DNA of 64,000 nt from Congeria kusceri (GCA_027627225.1 CM051034.1:18646980-18710979); one strand, 5' to 3'; shown: positions 45,307 through 56,649, counted from the stretch's first letter. Notes: generated by a model from the letters alone, not told the origin. Made by a program: numbers and translations.

Positions 45307-47986
45307 GTAGGTACGCCGCCCAACGTTAATTTTTAGTTCATTTTCACCTAAATAACATTTCTAAAAATGTTCCTTATATGAAATATGTTAAACTCAAGTT
45401 GCATCACCAGGCGAGAAACTCGTATTAAGCCTCAGAACCTTTATATCATAAAGTGACCAATTTCCAATTCAACACAAAACAACACAATACGAACAACACG
45501 AACAAAAGCACAAAAGATCAACAAGAGTTTAACTGGGGTCACCGGCTTGTAATGATCAATGCAAAGTAGTGTGTTTAGACTGGTTTAATGGTATGCCGAA
45601 CCTCACAATTTGTCAATAAATGTAAGTGTAAATAAACATTAACCCCATACAACTGTAATTCAAATATAATAGTAATAAAGTACATACATAACCCAGTTAA
45701 ATTACACTTTATTACTCAATGTTAAACTGAACAACATGATAGCAAGTACAAATCATTTCCAAATATAATATTGACTATACAAACAAGCAGTCGGATGCAA
45801 AAACAACAATAATTATTCCAGTAGACCTTTCAAGTGTTTGCATCATGCTTAAAGCTCCACCATGTTGAACTTTTATTTCTCTTTTATTGTTTCTGAAAAA
45901 AAATTATTAACGACGCATGGTTAACTTTGTTAAATATTACATTTTGTTTCTCGCGTTTCTCGCATTTCAGTGTTGGAGAGCTACTATTCGATTTTCTCTT
46001 TTAAACGTTATTGCGTTATGCGAAACAAAGTTACATCCAGTGTGCGAAAGACACAGTGAAATGCGACAAGGAACGAGAATGATCATTAAGAAACTTTCCA
46101 TCTATTTCAGATGCCGATGTCTGTTAGGATGGAGGTCCAATAATCACTGTTTTCCGAAAGTTTCCGACCCTGTTCTATGCATGCCGGGATATACTGGCGA
46201 CATATGCAATGTCAGTAACTGTGGAGCCCACGGTTATGGGGAACCCGTGGGGGATACCGATGACTACATGTACGTTCCTTGGCGGAAATATACCATCACA
46301 TCATTATATGATCATCTTTTGTGTTTTAATAAATGTGTACTCATACGCGTAAAACTTAATGTATTGGACATAAGATTCTTACACCAATCTATGAGAGAAT
46401 ACATGTGGCGTATCAGTAAAAGTTTTATCGTGCACTAAATAGATCAGATGTTTTGTGGCTGTGCAATATATGTAATAGTTAGTAAAACCCTGTGCAAGCA
46501 ATACTAACTAGGAAGAAGTAGTTTTTGTTGAGTGTTTATCCATGTTTCATTTCAATTTCAACGGACAATGATGTTGGTTCATTTTAGCTGTGTTTGTACC
46601 GCGGGATGGACGCACAGTACAGACAAGGGAGCATGTGACGTCGATGTCAATGAATGTCTAGTGACGCCAGGGATCTGCGAGAACGGAGCCACGTGTGAGA
46701 ACTTGGAAGGTAACAGTGCCTACAGAATATCATTTGTTCTAGACGACTGTATTATTGGAAAGTACCGTGGTATAGAAGAATATTGTAACTGTTTATTTCT
46801 TTCGGGACGAATAGTGTCGTCAAAACCCATTGCCTAATTTGCAAACAAAATACTAAACGATATGAATAAATGAAATATACTCTTAATAAGTGTATTTTAC
46901 AAAATATATATTTTGTTTGATCGTGTGTAACACATTATGAAAGCACTGACATCCAAGCTGGGATGTCAAGCGCCAACTAGTCAAGCTACACATAGACATG
47001 TAAACGAATGGTCGCATCATAAAAGCGTGTTTAAACCTTGGTTAAAATTTCAGGTAGCTACCACTGTCACTGTCTACCCGGTTGGCAGGAAACCAACTGT
47101 TCTCAGTTCACCTGCACCGGTCGCGCATGCGCAAACAATGGTGTATGTGTCAGCAGTGTATGCACATGTACCGGTGGCTGGATGGGACTAGACTGCCGAC
47201 AAAGGCCGACAACAACAAGCATGCCGACACAAGAAGGTGATTATAATGTCAGTGCGGATGTGGAAGTGAAACATATGTAGAAAATACTGGCTTCAGCCAA
47301 AATATATAACAGTTTGATATGTGCGTAGTTACTGTTGCCTTCTGAAAAATTAGATCTGTGTTATTTTACGTTCACAACGAATATGGCTTGCTGGCGTATA
47401 ATGCACATTAATATATATTTAACTGTATAAATAGAAGGCTTTATGTTCTCTGTGTGACTAGTCAAAATGGTTTTATTTGCTTCAGAAATCAATCGCTATC
47501 GCCTGCTGTTGTACATTTTCGCATCGACAGCCTGCGTATTGTTGTTGCTGTTAGTTATCATGACTGTCTGTGTTATCGTCAAGACCACACCGTGAGTATA
47601 TTTGTAATACTAAAATGTAAAGAAAAGAAAATTGGAAAGGAATTAAACGCTTTCGGCGTAAACTGAGGGTTTTTCACCTGTCGGTCTATCGGTCGATTGC
47701 TAGTAATCTGTTCAATAAAAGCCAAATATGAACATCAAGTATGACTTTTTTATTGAAGAATTTTACTCTTTTTTAAATCATTAAGAATTGATAATTTATT
47801 TAATTGCAGTTCATACATACACATGTAGTTACTTCGTAACACAGGTCTGCAAAGACAGAGAATACGTCTAGGACTTTGCCCGCAGCTCGGATGCAACATC
47901 AGAGAGACGTGAACGCAAATACCCGAGTGCATCTGCATAGATACGAAGATTTCAACTCCCGGAATATCAGACAAATTAGCCGCTGA
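45188..47986 (+). CDS. EGF-repeat type I membrane protein, 3' part
   Basis: Six exons chain on the + strand: 45,188-45,306, 46,111-46,269, 46,588-46,709, 47,054-47,236, 47,486-47,591 and 47,845-47,986. Every intron is GT-AG and every phase agrees (2, 2, 1, 1, 2). They encode a cbEGF module, an EGF tail plus a linker with another cysteine-rich unit, a second cbEGF, an EGF-like domain, a transmembrane helix and a cytoplasmic tail of about 47 residues ending in TGA. It would sit in the plasma membrane with EGF modules outside, probably binding calcium and a ligand or matrix partner. The 5' part, including any signal peptide, was not found. The exact family is not identified. Confidence 0.8.
45307..46110. 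other. EGF gene intron
   Basis: AT-rich intron with no element recognised. The other introns (46,270-46,587, 46,710-47,053, 47,237-47,485, 47,592-47,844) are short. Confidence 0.6.
46111..46269 (+). CDS. EGF gene exon: EGF tail and linker
   Basis: The exon follows acceptor tctatttcag and ends at donor cat|gtacgt. It is 159 nt long, phase 2 to 2. It begins CRCLLGW, completing the EGF of the previous exon, and then carries CMPGYTGDIC and NCGAHGYGEP. Two copies of its paralog occur at 57,018 and 58,346. Confidence 0.8.
46588..46709 (+). CDS. EGF gene exon: second cbEGF
   Basis: The exon lies between acceptor tcattttag and donor gaag|gtaaca, 122 nt, phase 2 to 1. It encodes CVCTAGW, then DVDVNEC, then CENGATCENLEG: the end of one EGF and the first four cysteines of a calcium-binding EGF. 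Confidence 0.85.
47054..47236 (+). CDS. EGF gene exon: EGF-like domain
   Basis: The exon lies between acceptor aaaatttcag and donor gaag|gtgatt, 183 nt, phase 1 to 1. It begins SYHCHCLPGW, then TCTGRACANNGVC and CTCTGGWMGLDC, a complete EGF fold. A Thr-rich linker (PTTTSMPTQE) leads towards the membrane. Confidence 0.85.
47486..47591 (+). CDS. EGF gene exon: transmembrane segment
   Basis: The exon lies between acceptor tgcttcag and the strong donor gtgagt, 106 nt, phase 1 to 2. After NRYR it encodes an uninterrupted hydrophobic run of about 26 residues (including ACVLLLLLVIMTVCVIV), followed by KTT as a stop-transfer-like edge. The orientation implies an extracellular EGF part and a cytoplasmic C terminus. 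Confidence 0.8.
47845..47986 (+). CDS. EGF gene terminal exon: cytoplasmic tail
   Basis: Acceptor cgtaacacag opens 47 codons ending TGA at 47,984-47,986. The peptide is basic and polar (PAARMQHQRDVNANTRVH, then RYEDFNSRN). An earlier acceptor at about 47,809 would give an immediate stop (codon six), so the later one is preferred because it restores a long frame. No polyadenylation signal was securely assigned. Confidence 0.6.
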
Positions 47987-47999
47987 TGCGATGGACGCC

Positions 48000-48685
48000 A
48001 AATACATTCAGTGATGAAATAGTTGTTTGCTATGGTCACAAACGTCCTTATATGAGCACCAAAACACTTTCCGTTCAAATTTGACTGTTAAGTATATATG
48101 ATAACTTTTTTTTTTACTCCACTTACGGTCGCTATATTAAAAAGTGCCTATAGCTATTTGAAGATCGTTATACATTTTACGGAAGGCTTAATATTTTCCT
48201 GACTTTTTTTATGAAAAAATAATAACTCTCTTGTCGAAATTGTTTAATTTTTCATTAAACTCTTATTTTTAGCGAAAAGTTGCACTATTTCACGCAAAAC
48301 AAAACCGGATTCTGTTATGCAGTAGTGGGCACTTATTTGAATGTGTTTCTTGTTAACCGGCTGATATTTTCATGAATACGTCAAATTGTTTCGCGAAAGA
48401 GTTTTTTACCTTTTCGTGAATATGTGTCAAAAGTTCATGCAAATTATCTACTTTTATCTTATGCAGAAGTATGCCACCATGCTTTGCAACCCTAATCAGT
48501 GCTGCATATTTTTCCGGAACAGAAGATCGGGTTGTCTGTGACAAAACGTTGTGCAGTGTAAAACATGAAGTATTGTTTTATGTTTTCGTATAACACTTTA
48601 TAACATAAACTTTTTTTCAAAATTTTAGTTTAGTAGCACAGTATGAATGATATTTATATATGTTTATGCATGTTTATTTTCATGT
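48000..48685. other. 3' flank of EGF gene
   Basis: AT-rich sequence up to the duplication boundary at 48,686, with one coding-like minus-strand fragment listed separately. Confidence 0.5.
48353..48544 (-). CDS. Possible coding fragment, unknown
   Basis: A 63-codon minus-strand frame has convincing composition (EKYAALIRVAKHGGILLHK, then VDNLHELLTHIHEKVKNSF). No domain is recognised and no splice partner was found. It could be a relic exon or a piece of an unrecognised transposon. It lies just outside the duplicated unit. Confidence 0.3.
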   Translation of the reverse strand: MSQTTRSSVPEKYAALIRVAKHGGILLHKIKVDNLHELLTHIHEKVKNSFAKQFDVFMKISAG

Positions 48686-48867
48686 TTTTTGTTTAACTGT
48701 CTAAATGCGCACCTAGTACCATTAATAAGATTAGTGTTAGAAGTGTATGCTTATGTTAAAATGAATACTGTCGACACTTGCAAATGAAATGCCATACCCA
48801 GTTTATCATGAATCGTTGAAAAATTGTGTTTCAGAAACGTTTCTGCTATTATTTTGCATTGATATGA

Positions 48868-50760
48868 ATGTATACAGTATATCATTATAATTATTCGCAT
48901 CTTGTCCGAAGGATACATAATTATAACACATTGTTATACCGTAGAGAAAACTATTGTGAAATCATTTATGTAGTTGTTTTGGATTACTTTTTCTGCAAAA
49001 AAATACCCAATTGTGCCAACAGTATTTGCTATTTAATGAATGACTGGTATGCTGATGAATAACTGGCAATTAAAAACTTTATGCTGATGATGCTGATGAA
49101 TAACTGGCCAGTATGCTGAAGAATCACTGGCAATTAAAAACTGGACAATCTGATGTAAGGACTTTCCGATTTTAATGCCTCGAAAAAGGACGAAATGAAA
49201 GCTAACTTCAACAACACACGATTTGATAATTGTGTTTACCGGTATTTTCCTTGTTAAAAGAGACGGTAAACAATGTAGGTAATTAACTAGTTCAGTGTTG
49301 CAGGTTTTACTTGTTTTCTGCCCTGTTGGTGGTAGAACATGGTGCTTTATAAACACAAAAGCACCCGTGTTGTTTGAAAAAGGCTTATGTGCTTTGGGTT
49401 TGCAAACACTGAAAAACACAATTAGCCTACTATTCTGAAATGTCATTTCTGGACGTTTGTTCAAAGATTGCGACTTAACTATATCTTATATAGTTATCGG
49501 AGAACAAATATACGACCAAAGCAAACTCCCAATATCCGCAGACCCCATATGTTATCACGTGTGCAAGGCATGGTTTCAGATCAATATTATGACATCAAAT
49601 GATTTCAAACGATAACAACATTGTTTATATAGGGTAGTTTTTAAAAGTAAGCACAAAATTTACATATTCATTACTATCTTTTGCGATAATTAAAAGAATA
49701 CAAAATGTACAGTGTAATAATCAATATATTTTTCTTGAACAATCATTGTATAATAAGCATGGTTACACAGATAATTTGCTCGTGATCAAAATATTCCACA
49801 AACTCAAGCCAAATGCATACGAGAACATGTATTACTTTTGTGAAAAAATGGCTGGCCCTTAATCGCGAGGGACCACTCTGTAATAAAACAAAACACTAAT
49901 TTACTTTTATACTAGATAATATAATAATATTAGCATGATTAGTCATGAGCGCGGCTTGGTTATGACGGCCATCTTAAGCCCCGTTCCCACTGAATGTTCG
50001 GGTTTGATCTGTGTAGTTACCCCTCATATTTAAACATAAATGCACTAGCATATTCGATATTAGGAATTGTTTGAACTGCCAATGGTATTGAAGGTGCGAG
50101 AGATCGTAAATCTTTTTTCTATGGGTACGTGACCATTGTTATCTGGTGACTTACGGGCTTTAGCAAGTAAGGATGGCTATTTGCAAAACTGAAGTATGAC
50201 ATGCCCTTTAAAGTAAATGTATCATTATTAATGCTAATAACGAATAACTTAATTAAAATGCTTAACTCTGTTGGCCTACGTATACATAATATAGCAGATA
50301 CCTTTCAGGAAAATTTCAGTATTTTTTTAAGAACTTTTGTTCAACTGTTCATGAAGTAAAAAACTTTAAACTTAATACGATAACTATTTAAAGCCGCACA
50401 AAAGGTTAACATGGCCAAATTCAGACCCCTCAATAAAAATGGTATTCTTATTATCTGTCTTAGTTATTGTTTACTTTAGTATATAACTTGCGTCAGAAAT
50501 ATTTGGATTGCTGGATACTCTTTATTGCATAAATCCTCCAAGTAAAACTGTTTATGTTTTCTTTCATTATATTCAGACAAACATAAATTATTTAATTTCT
50601 GACTCTTATTCTTGTAAATGAATAAACAACAAACTCATAAATGAAAGGTATGGCTAGGCAAGCACATTTAATGTATCGTTTAACAAATAGATGTTTCTAT
50701 ATTTGTAACAAAGCCTGCACAAATTAAACTATGTTTAACAAAGTTAGAATCCTTTAATGT
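48868..50760. other. 3' region of retrotransposon relic, no domains
   Basis: On the minus strand this lies downstream of the RT relic, where a DIRS-type element would carry RNase H, methylase and tyrosine recombinase. No such motif was found. A 143-codon minus-strand frame (49,033-49,464) has no recognisable domain and overlaps short degenerate repeats (tgctgatgaataactggc). Either the region is decayed or it does not belong to the element. Confidence 0.4.
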
Positions 50761-51330
50761 CGAATTAAAGTCGTTGTTAGTGCCCCATCCGTCGGCGAGA
50801 AGCTAACAATTTTAATGCAATTAAATCTCCAAAATGTTATCGTTTCTCTTTAACATTTAGTAAAAATATAAGGGGCACTACTGAGGCCGAACGGAACCAC
50901 AGTATAACAATAATACTTTCCCTTGAAACAAAAACCTAAACAATCTTGATGCTCGGGAAATATAGAAATATGATAGTACCCCTTGCTTAAATCGAATTTT
51001 AAGCAGAAACTGTTTTTACTGACATAATCCAGTCTTCCAGTCCTCAAAGCGTATTTTCTCTTTCCAAATGTGTTTGTTTACCAACCTTAATCCAAAATTA
51101 GCCGTTTCTTACCGATTTGATTAATAGAAACACTCAGTGGACTGAAGACTTTGGGAATAAAAAAATGGACTTTCTAAAACATAATTGCACGTCAACATTT
51201 CCGATATTGAAGATTTGACAAATTCTTCGTTTTCCAGAGCTGATTGGTTAATTTTAGAAATTGAATTTTCTGGAGTTGAAATGGAAGGGTTTTTGTATCC
51301 GTAATTGGTAATGTCTAACATTTGTTCGTT
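50760..51330 (-). pseudogene. Reverse transcriptase relic, DIRS-like (copy 1)
   Basis: The reading passes through at least three frames. A first piece (51,321-51,121) carries an N-terminal RT-like region. A short piece near 51,100 contains GKKRLILD and then a stop. A shifted piece follows with VNKHIWKEKIRFEDWKT. The longest intact piece, 51,047-50,850, holds fingers/palm motifs ending PFGLSSAP...FTKC. It then stops, and the homologous reading beyond (FWRFNCIKIV) lacks a normal Y-x-D-D catalytic motif. It is dead. Confidence 0.65.
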
Positions 51331-51377
51331 ACAGCCAATAGATTTCCAGTAATTTAAATGTTTTTTTCAATCTGCCT

Positions 51378-51647
51378 TTAACATTTTGAGGGCTCTGTTT
51401 CACTACCGATAAATTTCTGATTGTTGGCTTCAAAAAACATGCTATGTGGATCAAAATAAATGTACTTATCATTTATTGCCGGATGTGGGTGTGTTTCGAT
51501 TGTCTCCTGGCTGGAATGGCTGGGGAAATTGAGGTGGTGCTCTGTGCAGACCCCACTTGCTACGGCGAAGACATTCGCACTCTGGCGAGAAGTGACCTCT
51601 TTTGCCACATCCGAAGGAAATGTCGTCTGCTCCGGAACGTCCGCCAC
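51378..51647 (-). pseudogene. Gag C-terminal/linker frame (copy 1)
   Basis: An 89-codon frame directly follows the gag-like frame by 18 bases in the same direction, rich in Ser, Thr and His. It is probably the distal part of the same protein after a stop or frameshift. No zinc knuckle is evident. Confidence 0.4.
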
Positions 51648-51665
51648 GAAAGGGCTGGTTTCAGC

Positions 51666-52205
51666 TCATGTCGAAGGACGTACATCAGCTGCTGGTGGCA
51701 AAGGGGAAGCACTGGCCCTGGGCGGGCCATATTGTTGTCTCCCCATAAAAAAAGAATTAAAATAATAAGCTGGAGTAATTATGTTTTGAACAGGAGTTCT
51801 CGCATTGCTGGTTTTTAATTTTTTCAGAGCTCTGCTCTCAGCCTGCTTGAGTTTTCTTTCGTCTTCGCTATCGCAACCGCATAATGCAGTACTTACATAC
51901 TCTTGAACCGTGCCCCAGACCCCGGGGGAGGAATCGGCAATTTTGATAAGCTTATTTCTATGCTCAATTGTTCTGGTTATTTTAGCTACCCCATCTGAAA
52001 TATCCGCACCAGCAATGCGAGAAATATTCTGCAAGTCAGATTTAATTTCCTGGTTAAATTCATACTGAACACGATGTGCACAGCTTTTAAATTTAGGTGT
52101 TTTAACGTTAGAAGTATCTGAACACCTACTCGAAGCTAATTCTCTATGGAGAATATCAGGTCTAGTGTCGAAATAAGACTTGAACAAGTCTAAAGTTTTA
52201 TCCAT
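51666..52205 (-). pseudogene. Gag-like protein of DIRS-like element (copy 1)
   Basis: A 179-codon frame includes HRNKLIKIADSSPGVWGTV, then EYVSTALCGCDSEDERKL and a basic ALKKLK stretch. This pattern (RNKLIKIAD...W.TV.EY...SD.E) is what I recall from Gag-like proteins of mollusc and echinoderm DIRS elements. It would bind RNA in a retrotransposon particle. Frame and ATG are intact in both copies, but the rest of the element is broken. Confidence 0.5.
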
Positions 52206-52209
52206 AAAA

Positions 52210-53625
52210 ACATTATCGCAACCCCCCGGGGGCTAACCTTGAAGTGTTGGATTAGGCGTGGTGTTCGCGACCTCCTTCCTGTCTGTGCATTCTCTATGAA
52301 AAACGATTAACGAATCCCCGCATGGGCCTGCAACGTTGTCTCTGCTAATAATTCTAAAACGTGTGCTTACTAGCTTTCCTGTACGCGATTTATGTGCATG
52401 TATTCCCATTGGTCAACTTAAAATAGACGTATAAAACAAGTTTCATCACATATCGTTAGTCAACATAAAATAGACTATTAAAAACCGGTTTATCAAGTCA
52501 TTGCCACGAATCGATGAATAATCAAACGATACTAAATATATTTACAAACACGAGCTTTATTTACTGCCAAATTTCGTGGCGCGGATTTAAATCCGACAAA
52601 TCACCGTTAACATTCGGCGAGTTGCACGATATTCTACATAAAACACGAGGAACTTCGGCTAGGTTTGTAGTGTTGAAAATGTAAACACCGAACTGAACTC
52701 TAAACTGTTTAATTCCATTTATTTTATAAAAATGTGTATATGTAGCTCATAATAAATTATTTGTATCACATGATATACATCGTCTCCCGTGTAATACAAC
52801 CATTACGGATATTTCTATCTTACACATTTGTATGTTTACATTTTGAGCGTTTCAATTGGCTATTCTTTGACTGACCAGTCGCATGACGTTATTTGAGTGA
52901 AATTACGTCGTCTAATTGAAATGACGCAATGCCAATACACAACCTTTAGTATTTATTAACATGTTTTGATAAAATTAGTAGGTTGGTTTTCGTTTAAAAG
53001 CATTTGATAAAATATATCTGGTACTCGTTGTCATTTCATACCATATTTTATTTATCTCGTCCTGAGCTCATTTAATAAAATATGGTATGAAATGACAATT
53101 GGTGTCAGATCCTATATATATGTTTCTTATCTCAACATTAAATTGTTAATGTTTGTTTAACGAGTATCAACTTGTTTGTGCCTTTAAAGATCCTAGTAGT
53201 TTTCGAAAAAAGCTTGGTATTTTCTTGATGAGTTTGGACATTCAGGAAAAAAAACTTTTTCAAAGAACCTTTCTCTTTTTTCGCGGAAAATATCAGATAA
53301 TCTTGTCTGCACGCAGGTCCATTCACACTTGTTGCCATGCAACAATGTCACAATTATACGGGACCCAGGTTACACAAGTCGCTTGCAAAGATTGTGTGCA
53401 CACGTGTTGATATTAATAGGTTCGTAAGTGGTAAAAGTGCATAGCCTATTGTGTTGTGTGCTTTGTTTTAATTTAATTGGCGGTCTAATTATATACATTT
53501 CATACATTGTGTAAGTTGGTACATGTTAAAAGTAATTACGAATCAAGTGTCTTGTTTGTGTTTATTTATATATTACAATAGTATACGCTAATTTATGTAC
53601 GTGTGTTGTGTTTTTTTACCTATCT
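52210..53625. other. 5' flank/terminal region of the relic
   Basis: No frame is supported. Features are a 12-bp palindrome ggatttaaatcc near 52,586, and the large hairpin at 53,028-53,098. It may include the terminal repeat of the DIRS-like element. Confidence 0.4.
53028..53098. repeat. 25-bp perfect inverted repeat (copy 1)
   Basis: Arms 53,028-53,052 (ttgtcatttcataccatatt...) and 53,074-53,098 are perfect reverse complements around a 21-nt loop. Weaker complementarity continues outside (atatatctggtac / gatcctatatat), suggesting a small palindromic MITE of about 100-130 bp. A copy lies at 63,151-63,221. Confidence 0.85.
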
Positions 53626-53629
53626 GCCA

Positions 53630-54145
53630 TTAAAGGACCCTGTTCACTGATTTTCGCATTTATTGAAGTATGCCAATAAATGTCTTAACTTGACAGATTT
53701 AAGCATCGGAACTAAAAACCTAAAGTATAATAACAAGAACGTATTTAAAACAAAATAAGAAAATAAAAAAAATGTTCCTGCCGTTGTTCGAACCCGGGAT
53801 CGCCGAATTAAAAGGCTATCGCCTTAACCACTCGACCATTCCGACTTCCATATTTCACTTTGCATAATTTACTTCATTTAAGTGTTCCACGTGATGTCAA
53901 CAGTTTCAACAAAAACATCAGAAACACTTTAAATTATTCCGTCGTTTGGCGTTATTCATGCTTTATAATTTTATCAATTTTAACTGATGATTACTCATAA
54001 ACGAAGTGGTTTTTACAGTATATGTCTAGGTCCGTTGTGTTATTTTGCTCCCTTGTATACACTGTTCTTTTATTTTTGAAATCGGTGACAAAAAGTTTTA
54101 AAAAAAAACTATATTCTTCAATTTGTTAACAGATCCCTTTAACAA
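53630..54145 (-). mobile_element. TIR element with tRNA-like module (copy 1)
   Basis: The left end attaaaggaccctgttcact and the right end on the minus strand gttgttaaagggatctgtta form imperfect terminal repeats like those at 5,413-5,901. Inside, minus-strand 53,848-53,775 is tRNA-like, with tggtcgagtggttaaggc (A box) and gggttcgaac (B box). The cloverleaf is degraded. Confidence 0.6.
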
Positions 54146-54149
54146 CATG

Positions 54150-55915
54150 TTATTCAAGTTGTACTTTAAGAACACTTCACTTTAACAGGGTGCTTGTTTC
54201 ACATGCTTTACTGAGAACTAAAGTAGAGCTACTTTTCATTTAATACATTAACGATATTTTGCTGTTTTATTAAAATTTGATAATATAATATGAATATCCA
54301 CGAAAAGCCCACATAATTAAATTGTATAGCAAAAATGTTTAGTTCTTCTATTTAATATAATTTCTAATCACATGTTAAACGTGAGTGTTACAACCGTGAA
54401 TAGTTTTGGCTGATTTGTGTTTGTCTTCAATGTCAATAAGTAACTCCGGGCATGATTGACTATTGACTTTATTGGCATTAGCAGTAATCCTTGATTGCTT
54501 TGAACTAGATAATATCACGCGATTAAAGAACGATTACACAGTGACGGTATGAATGATAAGATCATGTTAAGAGAACATTGTCCTCGTGTTTCAAACCGCC
54601 ATTCAATTTACGACTGGGCTTGCACTTGGCAAAATATTTCCATTACTACTTTACTAGTTATTCATTGAAATTATGAATCTTCATGTCAAATATATTGGTA
54701 TTGAATGTGTTATAACAAAGAGTTTTGCGTATTCATTACTTTTCGTGCCATTTCAAGCCCTTTTAATGTAGAAATTTTTTAACAAACCAAGCATTGTTTT
54801 TACTGTCGTTAACCGTTTACGTGATGGCGATAATTGCCATGTTTGCGACACAATTTATATTTTAAATGTATGCATTACATGTTTTAAAATCGTGCAACAC
54901 ACTTAACTCAATCTGGATTTACATTTAATATATGTCTCTATTGTAAAGTGCCACTTAAGATGACGTAAAACTGTAAACAAGTCATAACGAGCTCATTAAC
55001 GTTTATTTTGATGACATTCCTAAACAATAACAAGTGATCGTTACAAAAATCGCCCCACCACACACATTATTTTCATGCAAATAAAGGACTAGAGCAAAAA
55101 TAAATAAGTATACATAACAATACAAATAGGTCATTTACAAACACTACAACAGTAGAGAATAATTGCTTTGAATTCATTTAATTTTGAATGATATATAGCC
55201 TCATAATTATTTGCAATAAAGCAAATGCTCTTTCTTATGACAAATATGCATAAATGACATCGCTAGTATGACACATGTTGATTACATTAATGATTCTATA
55301 ACAGAGCGAGTAAAGAGTAAGAGAAAATTTGCTTTTAACTTTAGAAACAGCCTTGTCCAGATATTATATACATTCAAACATCAGAGCTGTTGAACACTGT
55401 TTGTTCAGTATATTACAAACTGTTATCGGAGTTGACATTCTGATTTCTAAATACAATCTTGTCTTCCAGCCTTTAAACGTTAAATCTTCACATCGCCGTA
55501 TATAAAGTGCAAACTACACTACCAAGCAATCGCATCATCGCAATATAACACGTTATGCAGCTTATAAGTATTTAACACGTTACTGTTGATATAATTCTCT
55601 GTGTTTAAAGCATGAAGTCAAACGTATTGTTTGTGATCTGTATGTTAAGAATGCACATAATTTTATGTGATGAAAAAGTACGAGTTTCTTATGCATTATT
55701 ATTATTATTAGTAGTAGTAGTAGTAGTATTATAACAAAATACGCCATTTTTTAAAGCATCAACAGTTTGTATATTAAAAAAAAAACTACTTTATTTGTAT
55801 TGTTCTATATCTGGAATAAACCCTGTGGCAAAGTATATATGTAGTAATCCGTAAGACTTTTATCAGTTGATAAGCCTTAATATGAGAAAATTGCAAATAT
55901 TTATATTTGGATTAA
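54150..55915. other. AT-rich DNA, nothing recognised
   Basis: Only a small (ATT)n(AGT)n microsatellite at about 55,697-55,731 stands out. No exon was found. Confidence 0.5.
55697..55731 (+). repeat. Small ATT/AGT microsatellite
   Basis: A tattattattattagtagtag-type run of about 35 bp. Confidence 0.85.
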
Positions 55916-55919
55916 ACAG

Positions 55920-56041
55920 TGGAATTGCACAGAACACAGAAAATGATTTGGCGACACATCCATGCGTCGGAAAATCTTGTTTCCATGAGGGAAAATGTTC
56001 TAGACCACGGTCTGGGCAAAGATGCACGTGTAATATGGCAT
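55920..56041 (+). CDS. Follistatin/EGF-like exon of second EGF array
   Basis: The open stretch encodes HPCVGKSCFHEGKC, then GQRCTCNMAC. The spacing C-x4-C-x5-C...C-x-C-x3-C resembles the follistatin-N-terminal/EGF-like module (FOLN) of agrin-type proteins. Acceptors are possible at 55,919, 55,932 or 55,939, and a donor at cat|gtagtg. Boundaries are therefore approximate. No counterpart was found 5' of the first array. Confidence 0.45.
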
Positions 56042-56531
56042 GTAGTGAAACCATCACAAATATGTTATGATACAGATCTGTACTGCACATATTAATTATG
56101 GTTTAATTAGGTACCAGACTGCATGTACATGTCTTATTCTATCTATACTAATGGTGGAAATGAAAACGCATTTTTTATATTTTATATGTATGTTTATTTT
56201 ATGATTTTTGGTGTTTGACGTGGTGCTTACATGTGGTACAAATGGTACCTTAGATTAAATGAACAACTGTGACTGGTTTTATAAGATTGTTATTAAAACT
56301 TATTATAGTTGTATACATGTAAGTTTAAACCGTTAACATTTAAAATTACTCATTAGTGAAACTTCTGACAAAGTTCACAAATGACCGAATTTTAAGAGTT
56401 CTCTCGACCCTCTGGCACCTTGTATTTCATCGAAAGGCATCACTTTGTACTAATAGAATCATCAAAACACTCCAAAACACATGGAAGAAGTGTTCACTTT
56501 TATAAAGATATTGTTACCCTACAATTTACAG

Positions 56532-56649
56532 GGATACCACTTTCTGGACATTCTGAAGACAAGTGTGTCGAGACAGATGAGTGTGCTCACCACATGCACG
56601 ATCCGTGCGGACATCGAGGACGATGCATCAACACCGTTGGGAGTTTTAG
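56532..56649 (+). CDS. Second array exon: cbEGF start
   Basis: It lies between acceptor aatttacag and donor ttag|gtatgt. It encodes KCVETDECAHHMHDPCGHR, then GRCINTVGSF, closely matching 45,188-45,306. Its 5' part is one base shorter than the paralog (118 versus 119 nt), so the start is read in another frame unless the preceding exon compensates. Confidence 0.65.

Larger units (their letters stand above)
50760..52205 (-). mobile_element. Degraded DIRS-like retrotransposon (copy 1)
   Basis: Minus-strand frames in order are a gag-like protein (52,205-51,666), a gag C-terminal or linker segment (51,647-51,378) and broken reverse-transcriptase pieces (51,321-50,760). The RT pieces match the DIRS/Ngaro style: an N-K-H-x-W-K...FEDWKT block, FDLSKGYYHISIFPEHQ and PFGLSSAPYIFTKC. 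Several stops and frameshifts make it non-functional. Inverted or split terminal repeats were not located. Confidence 0.65.

Noticed and set aside
49033..49464. Tyrosine recombinase or other third gene of the DIRS-like element
   Set aside because: The 143-codon frame shows no recombinase R-H-R-Y pattern that I can see and overlaps short degenerate repeats.
51444..51818. Cysteine-rich + strand protein of 124 codons
   Set aside because: It is the antisense shadow of the gag-like and linker frames, which have clearer family-like patterns.
53775..53848. A functional tRNA gene on the minus strand
   Set aside because: T and acceptor stems do not pair, and it is embedded in a TIR repeat that also occurs elsewhere.
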